The notes: generated by a model from the letters alone, not told the origin. Shown: positions 25,278 to 35,474, numbered from the stretch's first letter. The stretch: 54,988 nt of DNA from Niabella sp. (GCA_017744795.1 JAGIAQ010000002.1:64471-119458), one strand, 5' to 3'. Made by a program: numbers and translations.

Positions 25278-26912
25278 TTATTTAGACGGCACCACGTTCT
25301 TAACGTTTACCAGGCCGTTCAAATAATTTTCGATATTACTGTACCCGTTCTTTGCAATAACTGCGGCATCGGAAGCGTCATTTGGATTGAGCCCGTTTTT
25401 CTTTTCATAATCATCCGGCATACCATCGCTGTCGGAATCCTTATAAGGCGTTCCTTTATAATCAGGGTAGCCGCCGGTTTGACAGGGATCAGTGATAATA
25501 CCGATCTTATACGAATCAATAGGCAGCCGGCGGTGCACAAATTGCGTTTTAGGCAGGGGGCAGGAAGGTACATTATTGATCTTGCCGGTTTCCACCTGTT
25601 TTACAATACGCGCATCCACCGCATCCCTCCGGGGCAATGTAGCGCCAGCATTTTCCAATACAAAGGACCGCGCCGTTTGCGCATCCACCAGCGTAAGCTC
25701 TGGCATCATCAGCGGTTTCAACTGTTTCATATACGCCGTATGCTCGCCCGCATTTTTCTCCTCTTCTACCTGTACGCCGCCATTCCAGTTATCCTTTGTA
25801 ATTTCAGGATAGCCCTGCATGATATTCCCGTTTACATACGCGCGGCCATACACATGGTATTTTAATTTACTGCGGCCGCTTTCAGGTTTCAGGATCCGGT
25901 GCCCCACGTTATTATCTTTAGGCGTTGCCGGCCCGGGTTGAAAGTAGTTGTTGATGATATTGAACTGTGCCCGGTAATCGCCACCGTCAACAGAACGGTG
26001 CACCCAGTTAAATATAACGTTGTTTGCAAAATTAAAAATGCCGTTCCAGCCCACAGAGGGGTTACGCCCGGTATTATCGGCCCAGAGGTTGCGCATGAAG
26101 CTGCAATTCTCGCCGCCCAGGGTGCTTCCAAATGCGTGATTCCAGGTATCTAATGATTCGGCGAAAATGGAATTCTGAATGGTGATATTTACGGTGCCGA
26201 ACTTATCTTCTATTTTCCCAGTACTGTCGTTATACATATGCCGGTACATACTCATATTCTCATCCAGTCCCCAGGTTGCGGACACGTGGTCCACCATAAT
26301 ATTTCCCACGGGGTTACCACCGATCGCGTCATCCCTGCGTCCTACCCAGGTTTCACCCCGGCGGAAGCGCATGTAACGGATGATCACATCATGGGTATTG
26401 ATCCACACCGTTTCGCCCGCGATACAAATGCCATCACCCGGTGCAGATTGTCCTTCAATAGTAACATAAGGCGCGCGCACAATAACCGGCGATTTCAAAT
26501 GAATGATGCCGGCCACATTAAATACAATAACTCTTGCGCCGCCCTGTTCACAGGCCCAGCGAAAGCTTCCCTTCCCGTCATCATTAAGATTGGTTACCAC
26601 GATCACGCGGCCCCCGCGGCCACCCTGTGCCACTTTTCCGCCGCCCTCGGCTCCGGGAAAAGCGGGAATCGGCGCATGCGGCAACTCATCATATCTTGAA
26701 GCCCAGGGAACATAGGGCCGGCCTTCCGTCGCTTCTTTTTTTACAATGGGATAGGCGATGGCCCACATACTGTCTGAATGCTTTTCCGCAGCATCCATCA
26801 ACAGCTTTGCCTTATCCTGGTCTTCTTTTGAAACCTGGGGATATTGGGCCGCCACTACTCCGCTTAAACCAATACAGCATACCAATGCTCCAATCTTTAG
26901 TTTATTTATCAT
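25278..26912 (-). CDS. Pectate lyase, PL1 type, with C-terminal calcium-binding segment (paralogue 2)
   Basis: This protein of 544 residues has the same plan as the neighbouring PL1: Sec signal (ending near VVAAQ, residue 22), a short helical leader, PL1 beta-helix (IPAFPGAEGGGKVAQGG, VIVVTNLNDDGKGSFRW, NIMVDHVSATWGLDENMS), and a C-terminal DSDSDGMPDDYEKKNG calcium-loop segment. Long blocks are identical between the two, so they arose by duplication, but the stretch after the beta-helix (residues about 375-470) differs most. It should cut galacturonan with calcium in the periplasm or outside the cell. It starts 59 bases after the second SusD gene, so it is the first enzyme of that operon. Different chain-length or ester preference may explain keeping both copies. 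Confidence 0.9.
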   Translation of the reverse strand: MINKLKIGALVCCIGLSGVVAAQYPQVSKEDQDKAKLLMDAAEKHSDSMWAIAYPIVKKEATEGRPYVPWASRYDELPHAPIPAFPGAEGGGKVAQGGRGGRVIVVTNLNDDGKGSFRWACEQGGARVIVFNVAGIIHLKSPVIVRAPYVTIEGQSAPGDGICIAGETVWINTHDVIIRYMRFRRGETWVGRRDDAIGGNPVGNIMVDHVSATWGLDENMSMYRHMYNDSTGKIEDKFGTVNITIQNSIFAESLDTWNHAFGSTLGGENCSFMRNLWADNTGRNPSVGWNGIFNFANNVIFNWVHRSVDGGDYRAQFNIINNYFQPGPATPKDNNVGHRILKPESGRSKLKYHVYGRAYVNGNIMQGYPEITKDNWNGGVQVEEEKNAGEHTAYMKQLKPLMMPELTLVDAQTARSFVLENAGATLPRRDAVDARIVKQVETGKINNVPSCPLPKTQFVHRRLPIDSYKIGIITDPCQTGGYPDYKGTPYKDSDSDGMPDDYEKKNGLNPNDASDAAVIAKNGYSNIENYLNGLVNVKNVVPSK

Positions 26913-26971
26913 ACTTCTTGTTAATTTATCAAATTATAGCTTATAGCTCGGTATTGGTTTAGCTGTGAAAA

Positions 26972-28855
26972 TTATTTTAACGGATCAAAACCTCCGCCCC
27001 AGTTATTGTTCTGTTGCAGGTTCGGGTCATTCGAGATCGCCTTCATCGGGATCGGGAAAAAGTAATATTGGGTTAAGAAATTAATCGGATATGTATCTAA
27101 AACGGTAACAGAATTTGATTTATCATGATTGTCATTTCTTATCGTGGTAAAATACTTAGCCGTCATACTATCCAGGTTTTGGTTATCCCTGAAGGCAGCA
27201 TTAGTTAAATCTTTCAATTGCGCTGCCGTAGGTATTCCGGTTCCTGTTTTTAAAACAATCCGGATACGGTTCCGATACCATCCGTTCAGATCTGTATTAC
27301 GCTTCCACCGGTATAAATCCCAAAAGCGTTTTCCTTCAAATGCAAATTCAATTTTGCGTTCAAATAAGATAGCGTTAAATAGCTGGCTTCGCGTCATACC
27401 TGCCTGTAAGCCGTAAAGGCCATCCGAACCTGCTTCAATTCCAGCCCGTTTTCTTATCGCGATAAGCCCCGTATAACCCTCATCTCCCTGACCGGTTTTA
27501 CCTACACCCACTGCGCTTTCGGCTAAATTTAACAACACTTCCGCATAGCGGATCTCCATCCAATCCGTTCCACTGTATTGAGGATTACCCTGCGTGAAAG
27601 TCCCTTCAGACACAGCTTTGCGACAATAGAATCCTGTATTTGAAGCGTTTTGTTCATTTGACTTAGAGCTGGTTTCATAGTAGGTCCATACCTTTAAATT
27701 TGCATTGCCATCCAGCGGCCAGTTACAACCGTTATATGCAATGGTCGCGTCAAACCGGGGGTCTCTGTTTTTGTAATACAATGAATCGGAATAAACATAT
27801 TTTGTTGAAATCCCTGGCATTTTCCCATCCTTCATAGGATAGGCACTCACGAACTCCCAGGTAGGTGTGTTGGAACCGCTACCTTGCAGGTATTGCGGCC
27901 TGCAGGATTTATCCCAGCCATTGTTTTTATTTTGTTGATCGGTGGCAGTTGTATTATATTCTGTAACAAATACCGCTTCAGGGTTGCTAATGGCCAGGGT
28001 TGTACCGTTAGCTCCTTTCGTGAACCACATATTCTTATAACTGCTATTTAAGCCATACCCATTTGCGTCTAAAAGCGTTTTGGCTTGTAAATTAGCATTG
28101 TACGCTGCCTGCCAACGTTCCGGCAAATCATTAGGGTTAAACATAGGGCTTGCATAATACAATAATATACGCCCCTTCAATGCAGCAGCCGCACCTGATG
28201 TTATCTTACCATAATCTGCAGTGGATGGCCATTTTGCTGGAAGATAGGCAATTGCGGAATCCAGGTCTTTTATCATTTGCGTAAAACATTCGGACGTCAG
28301 GTTTCTTGGAAGTAATGCTGAATCTCTCGCAGTTTGCCCAACCCCCGGCAATGGGTTCAGCAAAAGCGGTACCCCACCGTAAATTCGCACCATATCCCAG
28401 TAACGGAATGCTCTGAAAAATAATGCCTGTCCATTAAACTTATTTTTAGTGTATTGTGAGAATGAGCTGGCATTTATCGATTGTATAAAAGTATTCAGCT
28501 GTCTTATTTTGCCCCAGTTGGTGCTCGGGGGGTTATTAGCGCTCAATGCTGTTCCATAATCTGCCGGTTCGTCCGTTCCAAAACTCATATTTCCCGTCAT
28601 GATGGTGGAGCTACCGGAGCTTTCTTCAGACAATTGCGACTGCGTGCCGCTTAAGCTGCTCCCTGTATTTTGGCCACCGAAGGCCGGTAAGTTAACATCG
28701 TAAATACTATTAAGATTTAGCTGAACAAGATTCGAGTCAGCAAAAACAAAGTCGGGCGACATATTACTGAGCAGGGTTTTATCCAACACCTTATTACAGG
28801 ATACCACCGCAATTGCTGCGCCGAGTAAAGCTATATATGATATTTTAAGTTTCAT
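26972..28855 (-). CDS. SusD/RagB family outer-membrane glycan-binding lipoprotein (second SusCD pair)
   Basis: This 627-residue protein has a lipoprotein signal (LLGAAIAVVSCNKVLD, acceptor Cys near residue 20). SusD features include FFRAFRYWDMVRIYGGVPLL near residues 147-166, the WMEIRYAEVLLNLAESAVG helix near 440, FAFEGKRFWDLYRWKRN near 505, and the conserved end (YYFFPIPMKAISNDPNLQQN). It binds substrate at the cell surface and works as the lid of SusC, whose gene ends 11 bases upstream. Two pectate lyases follow, so its ligand is probably a galacturonan or a pectin fragment. This sets it apart from the first pair, which precedes GH140 and GH43. Confidence 0.96.
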   Translation of the reverse strand: MKLKISYIALLGAAIAVVSCNKVLDKTLLSNMSPDFVFADSNLVQLNLNSIYDVNLPAFGGQNTGSSLSGTQSQLSEESSGSSTIMTGNMSFGTDEPADYGTALSANNPPSTNWGKIRQLNTFIQSINASSFSQYTKNKFNGQALFFRAFRYWDMVRIYGGVPLLLNPLPGVGQTARDSALLPRNLTSECFTQMIKDLDSAIAYLPAKWPSTADYGKITSGAAAALKGRILLYYASPMFNPNDLPERWQAAYNANLQAKTLLDANGYGLNSSYKNMWFTKGANGTTLAISNPEAVFVTEYNTTATDQQNKNNGWDKSCRPQYLQGSGSNTPTWEFVSAYPMKDGKMPGISTKYVYSDSLYYKNRDPRFDATIAYNGCNWPLDGNANLKVWTYYETSSKSNEQNASNTGFYCRKAVSEGTFTQGNPQYSGTDWMEIRYAEVLLNLAESAVGVGKTGQGDEGYTGLIAIRKRAGIEAGSDGLYGLQAGMTRSQLFNAILFERKIEFAFEGKRFWDLYRWKRNTDLNGWYRNRIRIVLKTGTGIPTAAQLKDLTNAAFRDNQNLDSMTAKYFTTIRNDNHDKSNSVTVLDTYPINFLTQYYFFPIPMKAISNDPNLQQNNNWGGGFDPLK

Positions 28856-28866
28856 TTTATTTTTAT

Positions 28867-31800
28867 TTACAGGTTAACACTTAAACCCAAACTGGTAGAT
28901 TTCAATTGAGGGAACGCATCAAATGATCCCTGCGAATTATCTTTATAACTGTATGGATTGTACAGATTGAAAGGATTGATCGCCATCAGGAAAAATCGTG
29001 CGCTGTTAAAGCCTGCTTTTCTAACGATCCGCTGCGGTAGCGTATAGGAAAGATTGAGCGAGGTTACCCGAAGTGTAAATGAACTTTTCCACCAGAAAGC
29101 ACTTGGCACATCGTAGGTTGATGAAAATGCCGGATTGGGATAAGCCGCATTCGGGTTATCCGGGGTATAGACGTCAGACCAGAACGCAGGACGGTTGATG
29201 TAGGTTTGATTGCCCACTTTTGTAGCCGCTGACTCTACGGCATTAATACCACCCCAGCTCATTCCTGTCATTACAGTGAGCGCAAGCGATTTATAGGAAA
29301 CGCCCCAGTTAAAGTTCATACCATAATGATTGTTTTGTTTATTGCGGATATAGGTCTGATCATTAACATCAATAACTCCGTCCGGTGCCGCATATTGGCC
29401 GGTTGTTTTATCCTGTGGTCCACGAACATCAGCATAGTAAAGCATTCCGGGCTTTAATTGATCTACTGTATAGCCCAGCATTTTGGTAACATGATATTTG
29501 GCTACATAAGCATCGATATCAGCCTGGGTGCGGAACATTCCCAGGTATTGATACCCCAGATATCCCATATCCGTTGATTTGCCGTTAGGATCTGTAAAAG
29601 TTCCTTTGTTCAATGCTGCAACGTCTGCGATCAGCTGCTTGTTATCGGCCCAGTTAAAGTTCACAGTAATATTATACCCCCAGTCTTTTCCGATCCGATC
29701 CTTCCAACCTACAGACGATTCTACCCCAAATACATTTATTGAGGCAAAATTTTCTGACGGAATGATTGCTCCAATCAGGAACGAAGGCGAAGAGGTTAGG
29801 TTAGACAACATGTTATAGCCGTGATTCAAATAACCATCAACGGAAGCTGTTAACCGATTGCGCAAAAAGGCTGCATCAATACCTCCGTTATATTTAACCT
29901 GGTCATCCCAGCGTACATTAGTATTTGCGATCTCAAGATTCGTTGCTATCGCATTACCTCTGTCTGATCCGCCGCCAAAGACAGCAGAGCGGCTGGTATA
30001 AAGCCCGTAATTCCTTAACCACTGATAGGCTTTGGTATCATCAACCCCCAAATGCCCAAGGGAGAATCTTAATTTCAAACTATTTACTACATCCTTTAAA
30101 CCCGAAAAGAATGGTTCCTCAGATATAACCCAGCCGGCAGACCCGGATGGAAAATATCCCCATCTGTTCGCGGGGGCAAAATTGGGGCTGGCATCTGCGC
30201 GAAATTGGAATTGCAATAAATATTTATTGGAATAATTATAATCTAACCGGCCAAAATAAGCCAGACGTCCGGTTTCTGAAGTAACTTCCACAGATGTCTG
30301 GGCGCCCGTAGCAAAATTCTGGTTGTCGTACCCTCCAATCAATACCCCCTGTACCATACCTGCAACGCCATCTGTAAATGATTCGCTTTGTTCATACCCG
30401 GCCAGTACCCCTACATGATGCTTTCCAAATTGCCTGTCGTAGTTAAGCAAGCCGTTTAACTGGTAGGAATTGGTATATGTGGGATTAAGACGTATCCGGT
30501 CACCATTATTCATCGAGTACACCTTATTATATGTTGTATCCATGATATGATTGTGCGTGCCCAACATATTAAATTGGTAAACATTATAAAAAGTGCCATA
30601 CTGCTTCCCAAAAGCGTAATTCAGATTTTTGTTAAAATTAACGGAAGCTCTTAGTCCTTTAAGAAAAGGGAATTCATAAGAAAGGCTACCCTGAAAATTA
30701 ACGGTAGTGCCTATAGAACTGGTATAGTTATTTGCTCCATGTACACCAAAATAATTGTAGTTATTGATACTGGCGTTCGTACCGGAATTGGGGATCAAAA
30801 TAGGCAACCCGTTTACTGTTGGTGCGTATAGCGGCGATGCAGTAATCAATGTTTTCCAGTCGTTATCCAATGATTCGCCTCCCTGTTTATTAAAAGTATT
30901 TTTAAGATCGGAAAGGTTGGCGCTTAAAGAGAGGCCCAACTTTAATCCTTTAGCCACTCTAATATCGCTGCTGGAACGAAACGTATATCTCTTGTAACGC
31001 AGCCCATCAAAATTGCTATTCTGATCAATATAGCTTAAACCGGCAAAATAGGTAGCATTCTCACCACCACCGCTAACATTAACCGTATGTCTTGTTTCAT
31101 GCGCACTATGGAAGGCCATATCCAACCAGTTATAACTTGGCGCCGTTTTAAAATAATTCAGTTCATCCTGGGTAAACGTTGAATTATTAGCATTATACTT
31201 GGCAGTATCATAGTTTGCATTGCCGAGATAATAAGCGTTTAAGTAGTTTGCCTGCTGGTAAGCATTCAGCATTTTTGGCATTTGAATAGCATTGGTAGTA
31301 CCATAAGTACCGCTATAGGTAACATTGGCTTTTCCGGCTCTACCCCGCTTGGTTTTCACAATAATGACACCATTGGCGCCTAACACCCCGTAAATGGCAG
31401 CAGCAGCATCTTTTAATACCGAAATATTTTCCACTTCTGTCACATCCAAAAGATCGAAATCAGCTTTGGTACGCACAATATCATCGATCACATATAATGG
31501 ATCTTTTGATCCTCCATCTTTTGAATAAAAGACCGGGGAGCGAACATCGATCGTAGCGGGCTGTCCGGGCCTTGCAAAACCACCTGAAACATTAACACCG
31601 GGAATCTGCCCGCGCAGGGTTTCAGAAAGATTGCCCGCAGGGATATCCTCAATGGTTCCCATATTAACCGTTCCGACGGCTCCGGTTAAATGGCTCTTCC
31701 GCTGGGTACCATACCCGATCACCACTACCTCATCCAGCTTGTTATCCTGTTTTTTGAGGCTTACTTTAATGTTATCCCCCGGCATTACTTTTAATTCCCC

Positions 31801-32052
31801 GTATTCGTAACCGACATGGGAATACTGCAGCGTAGCTCCTGCAGCAGGTATATTCATGGTAAAAATACCCTGCATATTCGATACTGCCGATTGCGGGCCA
31901 TTCTTTACTTTAATGGTGGCGCCGGAAATAACTTCTCCGGTGGAATCGTCAACAACCTGTCCCGAGATAGTTTTCGTTTGCGCCTGTGCCTGTAACCCCC
32001 AACAGGTGATCATTACGATGCACGCGACTTTTACAATTGTTTTGTAGAACAT
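28867..32052 (-). CDS. SusC/RagA family TonB-dependent glycan transporter (second SusCD pair)
   Basis: This outer-membrane importer has 1061 residues. A Sec signal ends near GLQAQAQ (residue 25), followed by a carboxypeptidase-D-like domain (ISGQVVDDSTGEVISGATI), the plug signature DEVVVIGYGTQRKSHLTGAV near residues 108-127, and a long beta-barrel that ends in LGLSVNL. No STN domain is present, so sigma-factor signalling through this receptor is unlikely. It pairs with the SusD gene 11 bases downstream to import oligogalacturonides or other pectin fragments through TonB. It starts 24 bases after the DUF3826 gene, which lies first in the operon. No copy of the LacI operator was found near it, so its control may differ from that of the first pair. 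Confidence 0.97.
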   Translation of the reverse strand: MFYKTIVKVACIVMITCWGLQAQAQTKTISGQVVDDSTGEVISGATIKVKNGPQSAVSNMQGIFTMNIPAAGATLQYSHVGYEYGELKVMPGDNIKVSLKKQDNKLDEVVVIGYGTQRKSHLTGAVGTVNMGTIEDIPAGNLSETLRGQIPGVNVSGGFARPGQPATIDVRSPVFYSKDGGSKDPLYVIDDIVRTKADFDLLDVTEVENISVLKDAAAAIYGVLGANGVIIVKTKRGRAGKANVTYSGTYGTTNAIQMPKMLNAYQQANYLNAYYLGNANYDTAKYNANNSTFTQDELNYFKTAPSYNWLDMAFHSAHETRHTVNVSGGGENATYFAGLSYIDQNSNFDGLRYKRYTFRSSSDIRVAKGLKLGLSLSANLSDLKNTFNKQGGESLDNDWKTLITASPLYAPTVNGLPILIPNSGTNASINNYNYFGVHGANNYTSSIGTTVNFQGSLSYEFPFLKGLRASVNFNKNLNYAFGKQYGTFYNVYQFNMLGTHNHIMDTTYNKVYSMNNGDRIRLNPTYTNSYQLNGLLNYDRQFGKHHVGVLAGYEQSESFTDGVAGMVQGVLIGGYDNQNFATGAQTSVEVTSETGRLAYFGRLDYNYSNKYLLQFQFRADASPNFAPANRWGYFPSGSAGWVISEEPFFSGLKDVVNSLKLRFSLGHLGVDDTKAYQWLRNYGLYTSRSAVFGGGSDRGNAIATNLEIANTNVRWDDQVKYNGGIDAAFLRNRLTASVDGYLNHGYNMLSNLTSSPSFLIGAIIPSENFASINVFGVESSVGWKDRIGKDWGYNITVNFNWADNKQLIADVAALNKGTFTDPNGKSTDMGYLGYQYLGMFRTQADIDAYVAKYHVTKMLGYTVDQLKPGMLYYADVRGPQDKTTGQYAAPDGVIDVNDQTYIRNKQNNHYGMNFNWGVSYKSLALTVMTGMSWGGINAVESAATKVGNQTYINRPAFWSDVYTPDNPNAAYPNPAFSSTYDVPSAFWWKSSFTLRVTSLNLSYTLPQRIVRKAGFNSARFFLMAINPFNLYNPYSYKDNSQGSFDAFPQLKSTSLGLSVNL

Positions 32053-32076
32053 ATGGCTTTTCTGTTTTTTTGTTAT

Positions 32077-32769
32077 TTATTTATTTGGTTGCTGTGTTTT
32101 CATACGTTCCTGCCATTCTTTGCTTTCTTTATTTACATCATAGCCATGTGATGATAAATAATTATTAATGCGCCCTTTGTATTTTCCAAACCATGCGTGT
32201 TTTTTCTCTGAAGATCCGGCATCCATTGCCTGCTCCCGCGCTTCCGTCAACGCCTCCATAATGTATCTCTTTTCTTCAGCCGTTAATCTGGGGATCATTT
32301 CCAGGTATCCCTTATAAGTGATCGGCAATACATTGTATGTCATACCATTCTTAATGACATCAATCTGTCCGGCATCCAGGGATTTAGACAGTTGTGTTAA
32401 ATAAGTCTTGTGTTGTTGCGTTTTTTCGGCGGTAACTTTTTTTTGCTCGTCCGCTAACGCCGCGTCTGTTGCTGCTTTATCCTTCCCTGTGCTTTTGATC
32501 GCTTTTACGGCAGCAGCATCCCGCGCGTCAATTGCGCTCAGGTCTATATATTGTTGTGCTACGGCATCCCGCACCTTATAAAACTTTACAGAATCTTTTA
32601 TCCCCAGCGGCGTAACAATTTTATACGCACGGGCATCGATACTTTTTTTATACGCCATTGCCGCTTCAGGCGATCCCTGCTGTGCGTGGGCTACGCCAAC
32701 GATCAGCATTCCTGTTAAAGCAAATTTTCCAATGAAACGCGAGCCATCCTTTCTAAATAACCAGAGCAT
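32077..32769 (-). CDS. DUF3826 family exported protein, first gene of the SusCD-pectate lyase operon
   Basis: I start it at the ATG at 32769 (230 residues), because residues 1-31 (ending TGMLIVGVAHAQ) give a Sec signal and because a good promoter lies just upstream at 32817-32847. The longer frame from 32853 would begin upstream of that promoter. The mature part is mostly helical and rich in Lys, Glu and Ala (KAATDAALADEQKKVTAEK), with a tyrosine/leucine cluster TYKGYLEMIPRLTAEEKRYI near residues 150-170. It resembles DUF3826, a family seen in pectin loci of Bacteroidota. Its biochemical role is unknown to me. Position ahead of susC suggests an accessory role in glycan uptake or periplasmic processing. 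Confidence 0.8.
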   Translation of the reverse strand: MLWLFRKDGSRFIGKFALTGMLIVGVAHAQQGSPEAAMAYKKSIDARAYKIVTPLGIKDSVKFYKVRDAVAQQYIDLSAIDARDAAAVKAIKSTGKDKAATDAALADEQKKVTAEKTQQHKTYLTQLSKSLDAGQIDVIKNGMTYNVLPITYKGYLEMIPRLTAEEKRYIMEALTEAREQAMDAGSSEKKHAWFGKYKGRINNYLSSHGYDVNKESKEWQERMKTQQPNK

Positions 32770-32816
32770 AGTACAACCGTTGAAGGAGTTAAAAAATGAT
32801 TTCCTGAAACTGACGT

Positions 32817-32847
32817 TAAAAATAGAACGTCCTGCAAAAGCAAGCAA
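32817..32847 (-). promoter_or_regulatory. Bacteroidota-type promoter of the DUF3826-SusCD-PL1 operon
   Basis: Read on the minus strand, TTG at 32847-32845 and TATTTTTA at 32824-32817 are 20 bases apart. This fits the Bacteroidota pattern TTG-N19-21-TAnnTTTG with one mismatch in the -7 box. Transcription would begin near 32810, about 40 bases before the ATG at 32769. Confidence 0.4.
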
Positions 32848-33049
32848 TGTCATGTTTCGCTAAGAAAATGGAATATTTTCCTATTTTACGCAATGGTTTG
32901 CGTTCACCAGCAGGAGCCCTCTAAGGCCCTTGAATGCGTTGTCAAAGCGGAAACCCCGCTAACAGCGGATTCCGGAAAGAAATTTCAGAAAGGATTAATA
33001 TGTAATATATTATTTGTATGATTTACGTTTAATTACAGGCAATCGGCCT

Positions 33050-35458
33050 TTATTTCACTAGAACTTCGACGGTTGCAGCTCCCAGTCCTGTCGCTGTAAC
33101 GCTAATGGTCGCAGTACCTTTGCGCAGGCCTTTTATTATCGCCAGCCCCAGGCCATTGTACACTTTATGCTGATCCGTCTGAAAGGGCTCCAGGTCTGCA
33201 GGGTAGCCATTATCCATGGCCACCACTTTTGCACTTGTGGTAGTCGTTACTTTAACCAGATTATCGGCCATGGGCACCTGGTTCCCGTCTTTATCCACGA
33301 TGCGAATGGTAACAAATGCCAATTCATTCTCCACCAGGTGAATGTTTCTATTTTCAACCAACAGTTCGATCCGGGCGGGCGCCCCGGCTGTTTTCACGGT
33401 TCGTTCCAAAACCTTGTTTCCGTTTTTATAGGACACCACTTTTAGCGTTCCTGGCGTATAAGGTACGTGCCAGGTTACATGAAAGGAAGTATCTGCCTTT
33501 CTTTTGCGACCCAGTGTTTTTCCATTTAAAAAAAGCTCCGCTTCGTCTGCATTATTATAATAAGCCATTACATCAACTGTCTGCCCCTTGTTCCAGTTCC
33601 AGTGCGGTACTAAATGTAGTACCGGTTTTTGCGTCCACTCGCTTTGATACATATAATATACATCCTTTGGAAAGCCAGCCAGGTCTACAATTCCGTAATA
33701 GGAACTTCGTGCAGGGTAAGGATACGGCACCGGTTCGCCGATAAAATCAAAGCCGGACCAAACAAATTCACCAGACAAATAATCATATTTTTTTATGATA
33801 CACCAGGTTTGCTCATGCGTGGCCCCCCAGTAGGCTGCAACATTATCATAAGCAGAAACGGTGAAGTCCGGGTTACCGTTTTCAACATATTTAAATTTGG
33901 AAGACGAGGGCCATTTACGAACGGAATCCGCAGGACCGTCGTAGTGTCCGCGCGTGGCCAATCCTGAGACGGTTTCAGTGGCGATGAATTTTTCTCCGGG
34001 ATAGTTTTGAGGAAAAGCCGCGTAGGAGTCGATGTGATAATTCAACCCAACAACATCCAATGCTTTGGATTGATAAATGAAATTCTTTGCAGGATCATTC
34101 TCGCTCAATGCACAGGTCACGGGCCTTGTAGCATCCAGCGCTTTAACGATGCCTGTCAATTCCTTTGCCAGGAAGATACCCGTGGAATCAAACTGCTCCC
34201 TTATTTCATTACCGATGCTCCACATAAAAACACTGGGATGGTTCCGATCCCTTTTTACCATATGTTCCAGGTCCCTGCGATGCCAGGCGGGAAAATCGCT
34301 GAAATAATCATACTTGTTCTTCTTCTTAGCCCACATATCAAAGGACTCATCCATAACCAAAAATCCCATTTCATCGCACAGATCCAAAAATTGCGGATCG
34401 GGCGGATTATGCGCGGTACGAATCGCATTGGCCCCCATTTCCTTCAATATGCGCAACTGGCGTTTTGCCGCTGAACGGTTAAAGGCAGCCCCCAAAGCCC
34501 CCAGATCATGATGCATGCAAACGCCCAATATCTTTATCGGCTCTCCGTTTAAGAAAAATCCCTTTTTTGCATCAAAATTGAAATAGCGGATGCCAAATGC
34601 AGCCTGCCATTCGTCCATCAGTTTTCCGGCTATACTTATTTTAAATACCGCTTTATATAACAGTGGGGTCTTTACCGACCAAAGCCCGGGTTGTTTAATT
34701 TCAGTCTGCACAGTGCAGGTACTGTCATTGATCCAGTTTCCTGTTGGTAACGCCGTGGCGATCTTATTGCCGGAAGGATCATAAATATCACAACGAACTT
34801 CAACTGATCTATCGTTCTTCCTGACATTCAACAACGTTGTTGTCGCATTGAATAATGCTTTTTCACTATTTACCTGGGGCGTCGTAATAAAAGTGCCCCA
34901 TTTTTCAAAGGCGATCTTCTTTGTTATAACGAGCCTTGTCTCCCGGTAAATACCGGAACCGGAATACCATCTTGAATTGGGCTGCCGGCTATTGTCTACC
35001 CTTACAGCGATCACATTTTTTTGCGCGCCCCCTTTTATAAAGGGCGTCAGGTCATACCCAAAAGAACTATAGCCATAAGGCCATTTACCCAGGTAGTGCC
35101 CGTTGATCCAAACTTCCGCATCGCGGTAAACACCATCAAACTCAATACTGATCAGGCTTCCGGGCAAAGCATCTGCAATAAATGTTTTACGATACCAGCC
35201 TATGCCTCCCGGCAAGGCGCCGCCGGCATTGCCTGCGGGATTAATGGAGTCAAAACGGCCTTCAATGCTCCAATCATGCGGCAGGTTCAGCAGGCGCCAG
35301 GTTCCGTCTTTGAACGACGCGTTTTTCCATTCAGTGTTATCGCCCAATTGAAAGCGCCAGCCTTTATTAAAGTCGATCACCTTGCGGGGAGATTGCTGCG
35401 CGGAGGTTATGCCCATCATCCATAACAAACAAATACCTATCTGTACTATATATTTCAT
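33050..35458 (-). CDS. GH2 beta-galactosidase-like enzyme with DUF4982-type C-terminal domain
   Basis: This secreted protein has 802 residues with a signal ending near GITSAQ (residue 21). Domains in order are the GH2 sugar-binding jelly roll (about 25-185), immunoglobulin-like domain (190-290), TIM barrel (295-600), a DUF4982-like sandwich (YYNNADEAELFLNGKTLG, near 620-690) and a final Ig-like domain. The catalytic acid/base is E418 in FMWSIGNEIR and the nucleophile is E495 in IATETV, so it should be active. Beta-galactosidase is the most frequent activity in this subgroup, which would remove galactose from rhamnogalacturonan side chains. Beta-glucuronidase and beta-mannosidase are alternatives. 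It is the last gene of the glycosidase run before the DUF3826 promoter. Confidence 0.9.
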   Translation of the reverse strand: MKYIVQIGICLLWMMGITSAQQSPRKVIDFNKGWRFQLGDNTEWKNASFKDGTWRLLNLPHDWSIEGRFDSINPAGNAGGALPGGIGWYRKTFIADALPGSLISIEFDGVYRDAEVWINGHYLGKWPYGYSSFGYDLTPFIKGGAQKNVIAVRVDNSRQPNSRWYSGSGIYRETRLVITKKIAFEKWGTFITTPQVNSEKALFNATTTLLNVRKNDRSVEVRCDIYDPSGNKIATALPTGNWINDSTCTVQTEIKQPGLWSVKTPLLYKAVFKISIAGKLMDEWQAAFGIRYFNFDAKKGFFLNGEPIKILGVCMHHDLGALGAAFNRSAAKRQLRILKEMGANAIRTAHNPPDPQFLDLCDEMGFLVMDESFDMWAKKKNKYDYFSDFPAWHRRDLEHMVKRDRNHPSVFMWSIGNEIREQFDSTGIFLAKELTGIVKALDATRPVTCALSENDPAKNFIYQSKALDVVGLNYHIDSYAAFPQNYPGEKFIATETVSGLATRGHYDGPADSVRKWPSSSKFKYVENGNPDFTVSAYDNVAAYWGATHEQTWCIIKKYDYLSGEFVWSGFDFIGEPVPYPYPARSSYYGIVDLAGFPKDVYYMYQSEWTQKPVLHLVPHWNWNKGQTVDVMAYYNNADEAELFLNGKTLGRKRKADTSFHVTWHVPYTPGTLKVVSYKNGNKVLERTVKTAGAPARIELLVENRNIHLVENELAFVTIRIVDKDGNQVPMADNLVKVTTTTSAKVVAMDNGYPADLEPFQTDQHKVYNGLGLAIIKGLRKGTATISVTATGLGAATVEVLVK

Positions 35459-35474
35459 AATGCTGTTCTTATTA

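Noticed and set aside
32770..32853. 28-residue N-terminal extension of the DUF3826 protein
   Set aside because: The start at 32853 lies upstream of a good promoter (32817-32847), and the extension masks the signal peptide that begins at 32769.
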